Shown here piece after piece: positions 17,102 to 25,292 of a stretch of 64,000 nucleotides of DNA; positions within the stretch are counted from its first letter, which is position 1; each line of letters begins with the position of its first letter. The position numbers and the translations under genes were made by a program. The DNA is taken from contig JAGAZE010000008.1 in NCBI GenBank assembly GCA_017940185.1, forward strand, positions 44,741 to 108,740, given 5' to 3'. This stretch comes from Bacteroidaceae bacterium. Its GTDB lineage: Bacteria > Bacteroidota > Bacteroidia > Bacteroidales > Bacteroidaceae. The notes under the pieces were generated by a model. The model saw only the letters and a program-made list of their open reading frames with translations. It was not told the DNA's origin and searched no databases.

Positions 17102-17169
17102 ATTTAATTCAACAGATAATATTTAGCGGACAATAATTGTCATAATTATTTGTTGTTGAGTTGTTATTT

Positions 17170-18606
17170 TCATTTTACAATATATTTTTTTCCATTCTTT
17201 ATATAGATGCCACTATTTGTCGGTTTGCCTGTCAGGTGCTTTCCATCAATTGTGAAGTATTGTTGATCTGTCGTGAGGTTATCTTTATTTATATCATCAA
17301 TGCCTGTCGTAAGGTCTTCCACTATATTAAATTCTTTCCAGACATCTGCATTACGATAGGCATCACCACTACCGACAGGTACATGAAGTGTTGGTTTCAT
17401 TCCAGAATAATTGAGACTAAATGTTGATGAAAATACAGCGGGAGGAGTGACTTTATAGCAAGTCACTTCTTGTATACGGTTTACTACGGAACCATAATTC
17501 TGATAAAATGCACTCTTTTCTATGCTTACGATGCTGCTTGGGATATGTATTGTTTTAAGATAATTACAACTACTGAATGCTCCGTAACCGATTGTTTTAA
17601 CTCCTTCTGGAAGAAAAAGATTTGTGACACCTATGCCATTGAATGCATTCTCTCCAATACTGACTATACTTTTAGGAAGGGTTAAATCCCGCAAATTAAT
17701 ACATCCCCTAAAAGTATAACCATCTATCACCATTAAATTTTCTGGAAAAATAATTTCCGTCAAACTTTTACATCCATCAAATGCGTGCCCTCCTATTTTG
17801 CTTATACTGCTTGGAAGTTGTATTTTTTTCAATCCAGTATAAGCAAATGCACTGCTATTAATTTTCTTAAGACCATCATGGAATTCTACACTCTTCAATG
17901 CGCCCCAACCAGAAAACTGATAGTCACCAATTTCTGTAATACTGCTAGGAATGCTTATATGTGTGATTTCTGAAGATGGATTATCTGCAAGATATAAATG
18001 ACCGTCATTCCCTAAAGGATTTCCTGCGTATTCAAAGCTCATGTTAAACCATATGTCGAGATTTTGAATAATAACTTTTTTTAAAGCGTTGCAATTTAAA
18101 AAGGCATATTCTCCAATTAAATTTGGTGCTCCAGAAAAAGAAATAGAAGACATGGCACTACATCCCTCAAAAGCACTATATCCAATAGTGTTTACATTTT
18201 CTGGTATTATTATGGATTGTAGTCCTGTACATTTGCTAAACGCATTTGCTCCTATATCTGACAGGTTTGCATCTGACGTGGGAAATGATACTAATTCAAG
18301 AATGCTACATTTTTGGAACGCATGATTTCCTATCGATATTATGGTTTTAGGAATACTAACACTAGTAATATAATTTTCTTTAAACCCATTGTCCTCAATT
18401 GCTGTCACCACATAATGGTTTCCATTGAATGTCACAGACTCGGGAATAGTCAGATTTCCAGAAATATCTTCATTAGCACGGACTTTTACAGTTGAATTAC
18501 CCGTTACCGTGTAATGAAGATTGGAGATGACAAATGTTGTTTGAGCAGAAACATTTATTATGCCACAACATATCACTAAAGCAAGAATAAAATATTTTGT
18601 TTTCAT
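17170..18606 (-). CDS. BspA-type leucine-rich repeat secreted protein
   Basis: 478 residues with a signal peptide (MKTKYFILALVICCGIINVSA). At least a dozen LRR_5 (BspA/TpLRR) repeats of the form 'I.IP.....IG..AF..C..L' span about residues 60-400 (e.g. ITSVSIPKTIISIGNHAFQKC). It ends in a GIYIKNGKKYIVK tail shared with other secreted proteins of this group. BspA-like proteins mediate binding to host proteins and other bacteria. It is the last gene of a three-gene unit, 2 bases behind the P-loop gene. The C-terminal 100 residues are nearly the same as in the BspA protein at 19062-19937, also at the DNA level. Confidence 0.85.
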   Translation of the reverse strand: MKTKYFILALVICCGIINVSAQTTFVISNLHYTVTGNSTVKVRANEDISGNLTIPESVTFNGNHYVVTAIEDNGFKENYITSVSIPKTIISIGNHAFQKCSILELVSFPTSDANLSDIGANAFSKCTGLQSIIIPENVNTIGYSAFEGCSAMSSISFSGAPNLIGEYAFLNCNALKKVIIQNLDIWFNMSFEYAGNPLGNDGHLYLADNPSSEITHISIPSSITEIGDYQFSGWGALKSVEFHDGLKKINSSAFAYTGLKKIQLPSSISKIGGHAFDGCKSLTEIIFPENLMVIDGYTFRGCINLRDLTLPKSIVSIGENAFNGIGVTNLFLPEGVKTIGYGAFSSCNYLKTIHIPSSIVSIEKSAFYQNYGSVVNRIQEVTCYKVTPPAVFSSTFSLNYSGMKPTLHVPVGSGDAYRNADVWKEFNIVEDLTTGIDDINKDNLTTDQQYFTIDGKHLTGKPTNSGIYIKNGKKYIVK

Positions 18607-18608
18607 AA

Positions 18609-19046
18609 TTATAAACCTCCTATTATTTTATCAATAAAACAAACAACCGCTTGCGCATTCTTTTCTACAAACAAATCATAGAGCATCTGCCTTTGTTTTG
18701 GCTCATCTTCCCAAAGATAAAGTGGAGAAATCCATTCAATGGAGTAACCATACTTTGACAATTCAACAACGTTGTTGACAGTAATTCCACGTGTGCGAGA
18801 CGCGGTGACAATGATATCACATTGTTGCTTCAACAAGTTTTCGAGCCATTCTTTTTGTTCAGAACCAGGGTCTCCAAGACTTTCACAACCAATCTTGACG
18901 TCTCCATAAGTGACTACATCGCAGATTTCATAGTTTGACTCGAGTACTTCCTTTTTCCCACCGAGCTGTTCATAGACTTTTCTGATGGTGCTTGTCTTTC
19001 CTTTGTTTGCAGGTGCATACAAGCAAATAAATACTTTCTGTTTCAT
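18609..19046 (-). CDS. Small P-loop NTPase between two BspA genes
   Basis: 145 residues without signal peptide or membrane segment. The N-terminal YAPANKGKTSTIRKVYEQL carries a Walker A of the form (A/G)xxxxGKT. CDIIVTASRTRG, around residues 76-87, is a plausible Walker B-like strand without the usual acidic end. It resembles small kinase-like or dethiobiotin-synthase-like ATP-binding folds, but I do not recognise a named family. It is co-directional and tightly spaced with secreted LRR genes on both sides (15 and 2 bases). This is odd for a cytoplasmic protein. Confidence 0.6.
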   Translation of the reverse strand: MKQKVFICLYAPANKGKTSTIRKVYEQLGGKKEVLESNYEICDVVTYGDVKIGCESLGDPGSEQKEWLENLLKQQCDIIVTASRTRGITVNNVVELSKYGYSIEWISPLYLWEDEPKQRQMLYDLFVEKNAQAVVCFIDKIIGGL

Positions 19047-19061
19047 GTTTTTTTGTTTTAA

Positions 19062-19937
19062 TTATTTCTGGCGTATAGCACATTTTACAGTATGTTTCTT
19101 TCCATTCTTAATATAGATTCCGCCTTGTGTCGGCTTGTTTTTGAATGTCTTGCCATCAAGTGTGAAGTACAGATTGTTAATAGTGCGATTATACATGTGA
19201 ATGCCATCAATGCCTGTCGTAAGGTCTTCCACTATATTAAATTCTTTCCAGACATCTGCATTTCGGTAGGCGTCACCACTACCGACAGGCACATGGAGTG
19301 TGCACCCGTTTGCTCCTTTTGGTACATTTTCAAAATCGTGACTTTTTATGACAAGTGGCTGTTTGATGTAGCAATAGATTTCTTTTAATGACACACACCC
19401 ACTGAACGTGCTGTTTAATTCCTGTACGGAGCAGCCGATTGTTACGGATGCCAATCGTGTGCAGCCAGAGAACGCATACCCTCCAATGTATGACACTGAA
19501 TTAGGTATCGTTACAGAAGACAACCCCGAACAGTCGGCAAATGCATCTCCTCCTATATATGTCACAGAATTGCCAATTGTGACGGAGGTAAGACCAGTAC
19601 ATAACCCGAATGCATCAGCTCCGATGGTTTTGACAGAATCGCCTATTGTTATGGAAACCAGTGCCGTGTTGTTGTAGAATGCATTGTCGCGAATACTTAT
19701 CACGGTATAATGAGTTCCCTCAGTGCCAGGCGGCTTCCCGAATTCGTCATATTCTATTTGAGTTGGTATGGTCAGTTCTGTCAGAGGCATATTATAGTCA
19801 ATGCCTCTGACAATGGCAGTATAGTCGTCGTATATGTCGTATCTGACACCGTTAATTCTTACTGTTTTAACGTAGTCAGCACATACATAATTAGAAATGG
19901 TAAAGACCAATGCTAATGCGAGTAAAATACGTTTCAT
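19062..19937 (-). CDS. BspA-type leucine-rich repeat secreted protein, shorter paralogue
   Basis: 291 residues with a signal peptide (MKRILLALALVFTISNYVCA). About five LRR_5 repeats (e.g. LTSVTIGNSVTYIGGDAFADC) fill residues about 90-190. Then comes a DAYRNADVWKEFNIVEDL segment nearly identical to the one in the longer BspA protein downstream, and a GIYIKNGKKHTVK tail that carries seven extra residues (CAIRQK and preceding). It is probably surface exposed or secreted and adhesive. First gene of the unit leading to the P-loop and longer BspA genes. Confidence 0.8.
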   Translation of the reverse strand: MKRILLALALVFTISNYVCADYVKTVRINGVRYDIYDDYTAIVRGIDYNMPLTELTIPTQIEYDEFGKPPGTEGTHYTVISIRDNAFYNNTALVSITIGDSVKTIGADAFGLCTGLTSVTIGNSVTYIGGDAFADCSGLSSVTIPNSVSYIGGYAFSGCTRLASVTIGCSVQELNSTFSGCVSLKEIYCYIKQPLVIKSHDFENVPKGANGCTLHVPVGSGDAYRNADVWKEFNIVEDLTTGIDGIHMYNRTINNLYFTLDGKTFKNKPTQGGIYIKNGKKHTVKCAIRQK

Positions 19938-20050
19938 AATGCTTTTATGATTTAGTCCAACTTTTCAATAATAAAATCTTTTGGCATGAGCCCCGATTTC
20001 TTTCAATCAAATCCATACTGTCGCATGTACTGCTCTCTTAGTTCCGTTGC

Positions 20051-20509
20051 TTATCTGTATCCAGTACCATCACATTTTGAACAGGGCTCCTTACCGCTAT
20101 AGTGACATCCCATGTGCCCCATACCTTGACACACCGTGCAGGTTCTGTTCGTTATTCCCTTTCCTTTGCAGGACGTACACTTAACTGCCCTGACAAGATA
20201 TTGTTTACTCACCCAACCATTGTCTTCTGCCATGCAGGGCCAGGGCAAGGTGCCCTCTATATGTATAAAGCCGTTCATTTCGCGTCCGTCGCCAAAGACA
20301 ATGTCGCCCTTGAACAGCTGAAATTTTGCGGAATTGTTAATATCTGTCAAGCATTTGATAGCTCCTGAATTTTTTACGAGCCCATATTTAACTCCTGGAC
20401 CTTTTCGAACATTGACATTGTTTCCTATGCAACGATAGAATACGGTTTGTGCACGCATTGTGCCGATTTGCATCATCGTCAGAGCGATGAGAAAGAGTAG
20501 TTTTTTCAT
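20051..20509 (-). CDS. Secreted SH3b-domain protein with DnaJ-type zinc-finger cysteines
   Basis: 152 residues. A signal peptide (MKKLLFLIALTMMQIGTMRAQ) is followed by a bacterial SH3 segment (NNVNVRKGPGVKYGLV, about residues 30-45, through DNGWVSKQYL at about 96-105). The C-terminus has three CxxCxGxG-like units: CTSCKGKG, CTVCQGMG and CSKCDGTG, as in the DnaJ central domain. Such a pairing suggests a zinc-stabilised extracytoplasmic protein that binds peptides or cell-wall material. Function unknown. It lies 11 bases after the lipoprotein gene and 113 bases before the BspA genes, all on the minus strand. Confidence 0.65.
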   Translation of the reverse strand: MKKLLFLIALTMMQIGTMRAQTVFYRCIGNNVNVRKGPGVKYGLVKNSGAIKCLTDINNSAKFQLFKGDIVFGDGREMNGFIHIEGTLPWPCMAEDNGWVSKQYLVRAVKCTSCKGKGITNRTCTVCQGMGHMGCHYSGKEPCSKCDGTGYR

Positions 20510-20520
20510 AATTTATAGTG

Positions 20521-21054
20521 TTACACATTAGGAATTACTCGATTGATTTTATACGATTTTCCTGCTTTTACAAGTTCAAGCTTGACTTGATAAACAAAGT
20601 CATCTGGATTTACTTTGATGGTTTCGTCTGAATATCCCCAATAGTGAGTTATCAGAAAAGTGTTGGGGGCTACGCATTCAATAGTTCTTTTTAGCATAAT
20701 GTCTGTATCCATTCCATCAAAATGATAGAAATACCAGCTAGCCATGATTTCTTCTTCATAAATGTCATATGGGTATAAATCCACCAAATCCTTCTGGGCC
20801 CTTGCAGTAGTATTTTTCCGTACCCAAGAGTCGAATTTCTCCCCATCTTCATCATACTTGTTTACGGATAGATAATACACGTTCAGATAGAAATTTTCTA
20901 TCCATTCTTTCTGCCTCTTTACTTCTGGGTCGTCATCATCAATTTGTGATGCCGATTCCTTTTTTGTTTCTGCTTTCTGCCCTCCTGCGTTACACCCATA
21001 TAGAGCGAGTGTTGACAAGCATAGCGACATAGCGATTAAATACGTTTTCCTCAT
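20521..21054 (-). CDS. Putative lipoprotein of unknown function
   Basis: 177 residues with a lipoprotein signal ending LALYGC (Cys21), then an acidic, Lys/Glu-rich linker and a compact domain (about residues 48-177) rich in Tyr and Trp. The domain has no catalytic motif that I recognise; its size and FYxxYxxxxD-like start resemble DUF3828-type lipoproteins, but that is a weak impression. It is the first gene of the minus-strand set that includes the SH3/zinc-finger protein and BspA genes. It is therefore likely an envelope protein expressed with them. Confidence 0.55.
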   Translation of the reverse strand: MRKTYLIAMSLCLSTLALYGCNAGGQKAETKKESASQIDDDDPEVKRQKEWIENFYLNVYYLSVNKYDEDGEKFDSWVRKNTTARAQKDLVDLYPYDIYEEEIMASWYFYHFDGMDTDIMLKRTIECVAPNTFLITHYWGYSDETIKVNPDDFVYQVKLELVKAGKSYKINRVIPNV

Positions 21055-21428
21055 AGTCGTTATTATTTGAGATTAGTATTTTATGCTAACTATAATAAGA
21101 TTATTCACGCACCAAAGAGGCGTAGGACCTGTATTTTTACATGTCCACGAATCTTAGGTATCGCCAAACACCTTCCACGAATGAACTGTAATCGTACAAT
21201 GTCCCACGCAGTTGTGATATGGCGGAGAAAGGCATTGCTTTCTCGTACATATACAATCTGGTGAGCGCATTGATAATAGTGAGTCCGCGTGGAAATGAAA
21301 TTGGCGATTTCAAGATTCGGACTGCCATTATTTACGCATGTCGTCAACGGCTTGCGCCTGACTTCTTTCGGCAAAGTTAGACAATCTTCGTGGAAACTCT
21401 TCATGATGATTGATTTTTTTCGGCAAAG

Positions 21429-21477
21429 AAAACAAAGGCCTCCGCCAACTGGTGGCAGAGGCCTGAGAAAAGTGATG
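21429..21477 (+). repeat. Right copy of the perfect 49-bp direct repeat
   Basis: Identical to 9226-9274 and in the same orientation, including the AGGCCTC/GAGGCCT hairpin. Here it follows no recognisable gene on the plus strand, which argues that it is more than a gene-specific terminator. Confidence 0.8.
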
Positions 21478-21519
21478 TGACTTAAACAAAAGCTGTCCTA
21501 GGGGAATTCACTTTTTTAG

Positions 21520-21800
21520 ATTTGCTTACACCAATCGCGTGCTATGCCCTGTGTGTCAGAACGTTGTGATGTGTAAGCGATTTTTTTGCGCTTACACCGC
21601 TTACACCAGAATATCAGTTTTGCACTGTCTGTCAAGATGTTGCGAGGGTGCAGGCTTTTTGGTTGCTTACACACTGCTTACACCAAATCGAGAATTGCAG
21701 GAGCGGCGAGAGTGAGTGCAGGCGAGTGCAAGCGATTTTTTGGTGCTTACACCATTTATCAACCTGTGGGTCAGTGAGATATTCGCGTGAGTGCAAGCGT
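21520..21800. repeat. Cluster of GCTTACACC hairpins and direct repeats
   Basis: GCTTACAC occurs repeatedly as direct copies, often in pairs about 10-11 bases apart, and as inverted partners. GTGTAAGCG (21571-21579) pairs with CGCTTACAC (21589-21597) around a T-rich loop, and GTGCAAGC...GTGCTTACAC lies near 21726-21752. Related GTGCAGGC/TGCCTGCAC hairpins occur at 62690-62815 and 63000-63110. Confidence 0.5.
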
Positions 21801-21908
21801 GCAGGCATTTTTGAAAAAACTTTTCAGATGGCTGTGACGAGTAGTGGTCGCGTATGATCAAAGGATGCACGACAAGGTGTGTAGACGAGGCCATCAGCGG
21901 TAGGAACT

Positions 21909-22017
21909 GCAAGTATAGCCCAATAGGTGTGCAAGTATTGCCCAATTGGTGTGCAAGTATTGCCCAATTGCAGTGTGATTAGGCAACAGCTGCAATGTGC
22001 TTGGGCAACAGTTGGAA
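21909..22017. repeat. Tandem array of five 22-bp units (array A)
   Basis: Units start at 21909, 21931, 21953, 21974/21975 and 21996. The core is GCAAGTATTGCCCAATTG in the first three and its reverse complement type (ATTGGGCAACAGTTGC) in the last two, so the array switches orientation in the middle. The same family forms six units at 62847-62978. Confidence 0.75.
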
Positions 22018-22058
22018 ATCCATCGTTTCCGTTAAGCTCTTCGCCACATTCCCTTGAA

Positions 22059-22149
22059 TTTCATTCTTCGTTTTGCTTTTCCCTTTGGCCAGCGACCTGC
22101 ACTTCTCGCCTCGGCAATTGGAGCGAGCTCCACTGCATTCGGCTTACGA
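22059..22149 (-). repeat. Dispersed intergenic repeat, long inverted copy
   Basis: On the minus strand it matches 7034-7096, with CTCGCTCCAATTGC as the most conserved core and about 25 extra internal bases. A hairpin with ACAGCCTG/CAGGCTGT arms follows at 22164-22194; its CCAACTGGT loop region is also found in the 49-bp repeat. Confidence 0.6.
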
Positions 22150-22251
22150 AAACGCTCATACACACAGCCTGCCAACTGGTTGCTGACAGGCTGTAGTTAT
22201 GGTTGTCACAAAAAGGCTTCGCTTACCCTCTGGTGGAGTGGGGGAGTGTTG

Positions 22252-22995
22252 TCACTGTGCACGGTAGAAGCTATGGCCGTTCCACTTCCATGTGGTGGTG
22301 GACTGGTAGCCCGGGCGTACGCGTGTCTGTACGATGTCCTTGCCCTGTCGTGGCAACGAGAAGTAGGAGTTTGTGGTGTTGTTGCTCACCCATGTCAACC
22401 ATGCGTCCCAGTCCTCTTTCTCACGGAAGGTGATCCGCTCGCCCGAGGGCGACATGCCCCAGTAGCATTTGGTGGTGCTGTCGTAGCCGCGGTCGGGGTC
22501 GTCGATGCCATAGCCGCGGTCGATGCCTAAGTCCTCAGGGCTGATGTCCTCCATTTTGCCCGTAGCATTGTTGTACAGCATAAACAGTATGCCGTCGCAC
22601 TGTCCGTTGAGTCCGAGCACGCCATCGAAGGCAGAGACGCGGTTGTAGGCCACAAGCTTGTGTCTGCCGTCGGCGCAGTTCCAATAGCATACCTCAAACC
22701 ATCCGTAGTCGTCAGCGTCATCAGAGTATTTGAAGTCGTAGCGCATGTATCCGTTGTTGGCATCGACCAGCACTTTGCATCCAGCATCCTGCGGGCGGTT
22801 TTTCTTGTAGTTCTGCCAAGCCCTGTATATGTGGTTCATGCATTCACTGTCTTCTTCGTCTCCCGGGTCGGTAACATAGTAGTCCACGAAGCGTACGATG
22901 TTTGGTGTGGAGGCTTTCTTTCTTGTTTGTGCCGTGGCATGGAGTGTGCCCATGAGCACTGCTGCAAGGAGCAGCCAGAGTGTAGATTTCTTCAT
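22252..22995 (-). CDS. Secreted protein of unknown function
   Basis: 247 residues from the ATG at 22995, which opens a signal peptide (MKKSTLWLLLAAVLMGTLHATAQ). The upstream extension of the frame is low-complexity Ser/Pro and is not used. The mature part is acidic and rich in Asp, Tyr and Trp (DDADDYGWFEVCYWNCADG, GYGIDDPDRGYDS, DWDAWLTWVSNN). No catalytic motif is visible and I do not recognise the family. Aromatic and acidic content would fit an extracytoplasmic ligand-binding or beta-rich protein. It lies 109 bases downstream of mscL on the same strand. Confidence 0.6.
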   Translation of the reverse strand: MKKSTLWLLLAAVLMGTLHATAQTRKKASTPNIVRFVDYYVTDPGDEEDSECMNHIYRAWQNYKKNRPQDAGCKVLVDANNGYMRYDFKYSDDADDYGWFEVCYWNCADGRHKLVAYNRVSAFDGVLGLNGQCDGILFMLYNNATGKMEDISPEDLGIDRGYGIDDPDRGYDSTTKCYWGMSPSGERITFREKEDWDAWLTWVSNNTTNSYFSLPRQGKDIVQTRVRPGYQSTTTWKWNGHSFYRAQ

Positions 22996-23104
22996 GATAG
23001 GATGGTGATAGGGTGATGGGGTGATAAAGTGATGGGAGCGCAACGGGATTGCACTCCCATTGGATGAGGGGGTGATGAGTGTGAAGGCGCCCGGTCGGGA
23101 GCTA

Positions 23105-23485
23105 TCAGTCTTTCTTAAGCAGGTCGCGAATCTCGGTGAGCAGCTTCTCCTCGTTGGAGGGCTCTGCGGGAGCTTCGGGCTCTTCTTCCTTTTTCTTTGA
23201 GAGCTTGTTGATGGCCTTGATGAACAGGAAGATGCAGAAGGCGATGATGAGGAAGTCGACAATGTTCTGGATGAACGTTCCGTATTCCACCTTCGCGCCG
23301 TTGACAGTGCAGCTCAACTCTGTGAAGTTGCTGCCGACGAGAGTGCCGATGACAGGCATCAACACGTTGTCTACCAGTGAAGTGATGATTTTACCGAATG
23401 CACCGCCGATGATGACACCGATAGCCATGTCCAACACGTTGCCCTTCATGGCAAACTCCTTAAACTCTTTGAAAAATGATCCCAT
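23105..23485 (-). CDS. mscL: Large-conductance mechanosensitive channel
   Basis: 126 residues, the usual length. The amphipathic start [30 protein letters not shown] gives TM1 with the gate residues. A periplasmic loop follows, then TM2 ([25 protein letters not shown]) and a charged C-terminal bundle ending [11 protein letters not shown]. It forms a homopentameric pore in the inner membrane that opens on hypo-osmotic shock. The start at 23485 follows from the conserved [11 protein letters not shown]-terminus. It is divergent from gapA with closely spaced, overlapping promoter elements. Confidence 0.95.
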   Translation of the reverse strand: MGSFFKEFKEFAMKGNVLDMAIGVIIGGAFGKIITSLVDNVLMPVIGTLVGSNFTELSCTVNGAKVEYGTFIQNIVDFLIIAFCIFLFIKAINKLSKKKEEEPEAPAEPSNEEKLLTEIRDLLKKD

Positions 23486-23524
23486 AGTGTGTAAGTGTTT
23501 AGAATTTTTATATGAATGTTGTGG

Positions 23525-23532
23525 CAAAGATA
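23525..23532 (-). promoter_or_regulatory. TATCTTTG -7 element of mscL
   Basis: CAAAGATA on the plus strand reads TATCTTTG on the minus strand, 39 bases before the mscL ATG. It lies only 11 bases from the gapA -7 element, so the two divergent promoters face away from each other and probably compete for polymerase. Confidence 0.5.
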
Positions 23533-23533
23533 A

Positions 23534-24634
<1,101 letters not shown>

Positions 24635-24661
24635 TTCACTCACTAAATCAATATAACCATT

Positions 24662-25204
24662 ATGAAAGACTTGAAAGGAACCAAAACCGAGAAGAACCTG
24701 CAGGAAGCTTTTGCCGGCGAGTCCCAGGCACGCAACAAGTACAGCTACTGGGCTTCCAAGGCAAAGAAGGACGGCTATCAGCAGATAGCAGCCATCTTTG
24801 AGGAGACTGCCAACAACGAGAAGGAGCATGCCAAGCTGTGGTTCAAGCTCCTGGAAGGCGGCAGCATCCGTCCTACCATCGAGAACCTCGAGGCAGCTGC
24901 CAACGGCGAGAACTACGAGTGGACCGATATGTACGACCGCATGGCACGCGAGGCCGACGAAGAAGGCTTCACTGAGATAGCCGAGAAGTTCCGCGGTGTG
25001 GCAGCTATCGAACGCGAGCACGAAGCCCGCTACCGTAAGCTCCTTGCCAACATCAACGACCGTGTTGTCTTCTCCCGTGAGGGCGACAGCATCTGGCAGT
25101 GCCGCAACTGCGGACACATCGTAGTAGGCAAGGACGCACCCGAGATCTGCCCTGTATGCAACCATCCGCAGGCATACTTTGAGCTGAAGGCAAACAACTA
25201 TTGA
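24662..25204 (+). CDS. rbr: Rubrerythrin
   Basis: 180 residues. The N-terminal four-helix domain has the diiron ligands in [12 protein letters not shown] (Glu20) and [14 protein letters not shown] (ExxH), repeated in the second half ([20 protein letters not shown]). The C-terminal rubredoxin domain binds iron through CRNCG and CPVC. It reduces hydrogen peroxide in the cytoplasm of anaerobes, taking electrons from rubredoxin or NADH-dependent reductases. This fits an obligate anaerobe. A perfect long hairpin follows the stop and separates it from the convergent glyA. Confidence 0.95.
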   Translation: MKDLKGTKTEKNLQEAFAGESQARNKYSYWASKAKKDGYQQIAAIFEETANNEKEHAKLWFKLLEGGSIRPTIENLEAAANGENYEWTDMYDRMAREADEEGFTEIAEKFRGVAAIEREHEARYRKLLANINDRVVFSREGDSIWQCRNCGHIVVGKDAPEICPVCNHPQAYFELKANNY

Positions 25205-25223
25205 TATCTTCGCCTTCATCACC

Positions 25224-25267
25224 ACGCAACAGCGCCACTCCGTCTGAATGGAGTGGCGCTGTTGCGT
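25224..25267. terminator. Bidirectional hairpin between rbr and glyA
   Basis: A perfect 18-bp stem (25224-25241 with 25250-25267) and an 8-base loop lie between convergent genes. It has no T run on either side, so termination may depend on the stem strength or on Rho, or it may protect the 3' ends. Confidence 0.7.
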
Positions 25268-25292
25268 GTATGATGTGACTATTGTCTGCGGC

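Larger units (their letters stand above)
16565..17169. other. Gene-free region between qatD and the BspA cassette
   Basis: Contains the MITE-like element (16601-16980), a TATCTTTG at 16571-16578, a TACCTTTG at 17017-17024 followed by a terminator-like hairpin at 17066-17101, and one further inverted copy of the element core at 17122-17132. No protein-coding frame is convincing. Confidence 0.6.
21055..22251. other. Repeat-rich 1.2-kb intergenic island
   Basis: No convincing gene. It contains, from left to right: the right copy of the 49-bp direct repeat (21429-21477), several hairpins built from GCTTACACC/GTGTAAGC (21520-21800), five 22-bp tandem units (21909-22017), the long inverted copy of the dispersed repeat (22059-22149) and a hairpin at 22164-22194. 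Frames of 60-99 codons in 21105-21404 overlap on several strands and look like chance. Confidence 0.6.

Noticed and set aside
21105-21404. Frames of 60-99 codons on the minus strand in the intergenic island
   Set aside because: Several overlapping frames of similar length exist on both strands, none has a promoter, signal peptide or recognisable domain, and the composition is that of non-coding repeats.
21909-22017. CRISPR array
   Set aside because: Units are contiguous with a 22-base period and have no unique spacers between them; no cas genes are present. The same applies to 62847-62978.
22996-23262. N-terminal extension of the secreted protein at 22252-22995
   Set aside because: The extension is low-complexity Ser/Pro/Arg and would place a good signal peptide in the middle of the protein; the ATG at 22995 is preferred.
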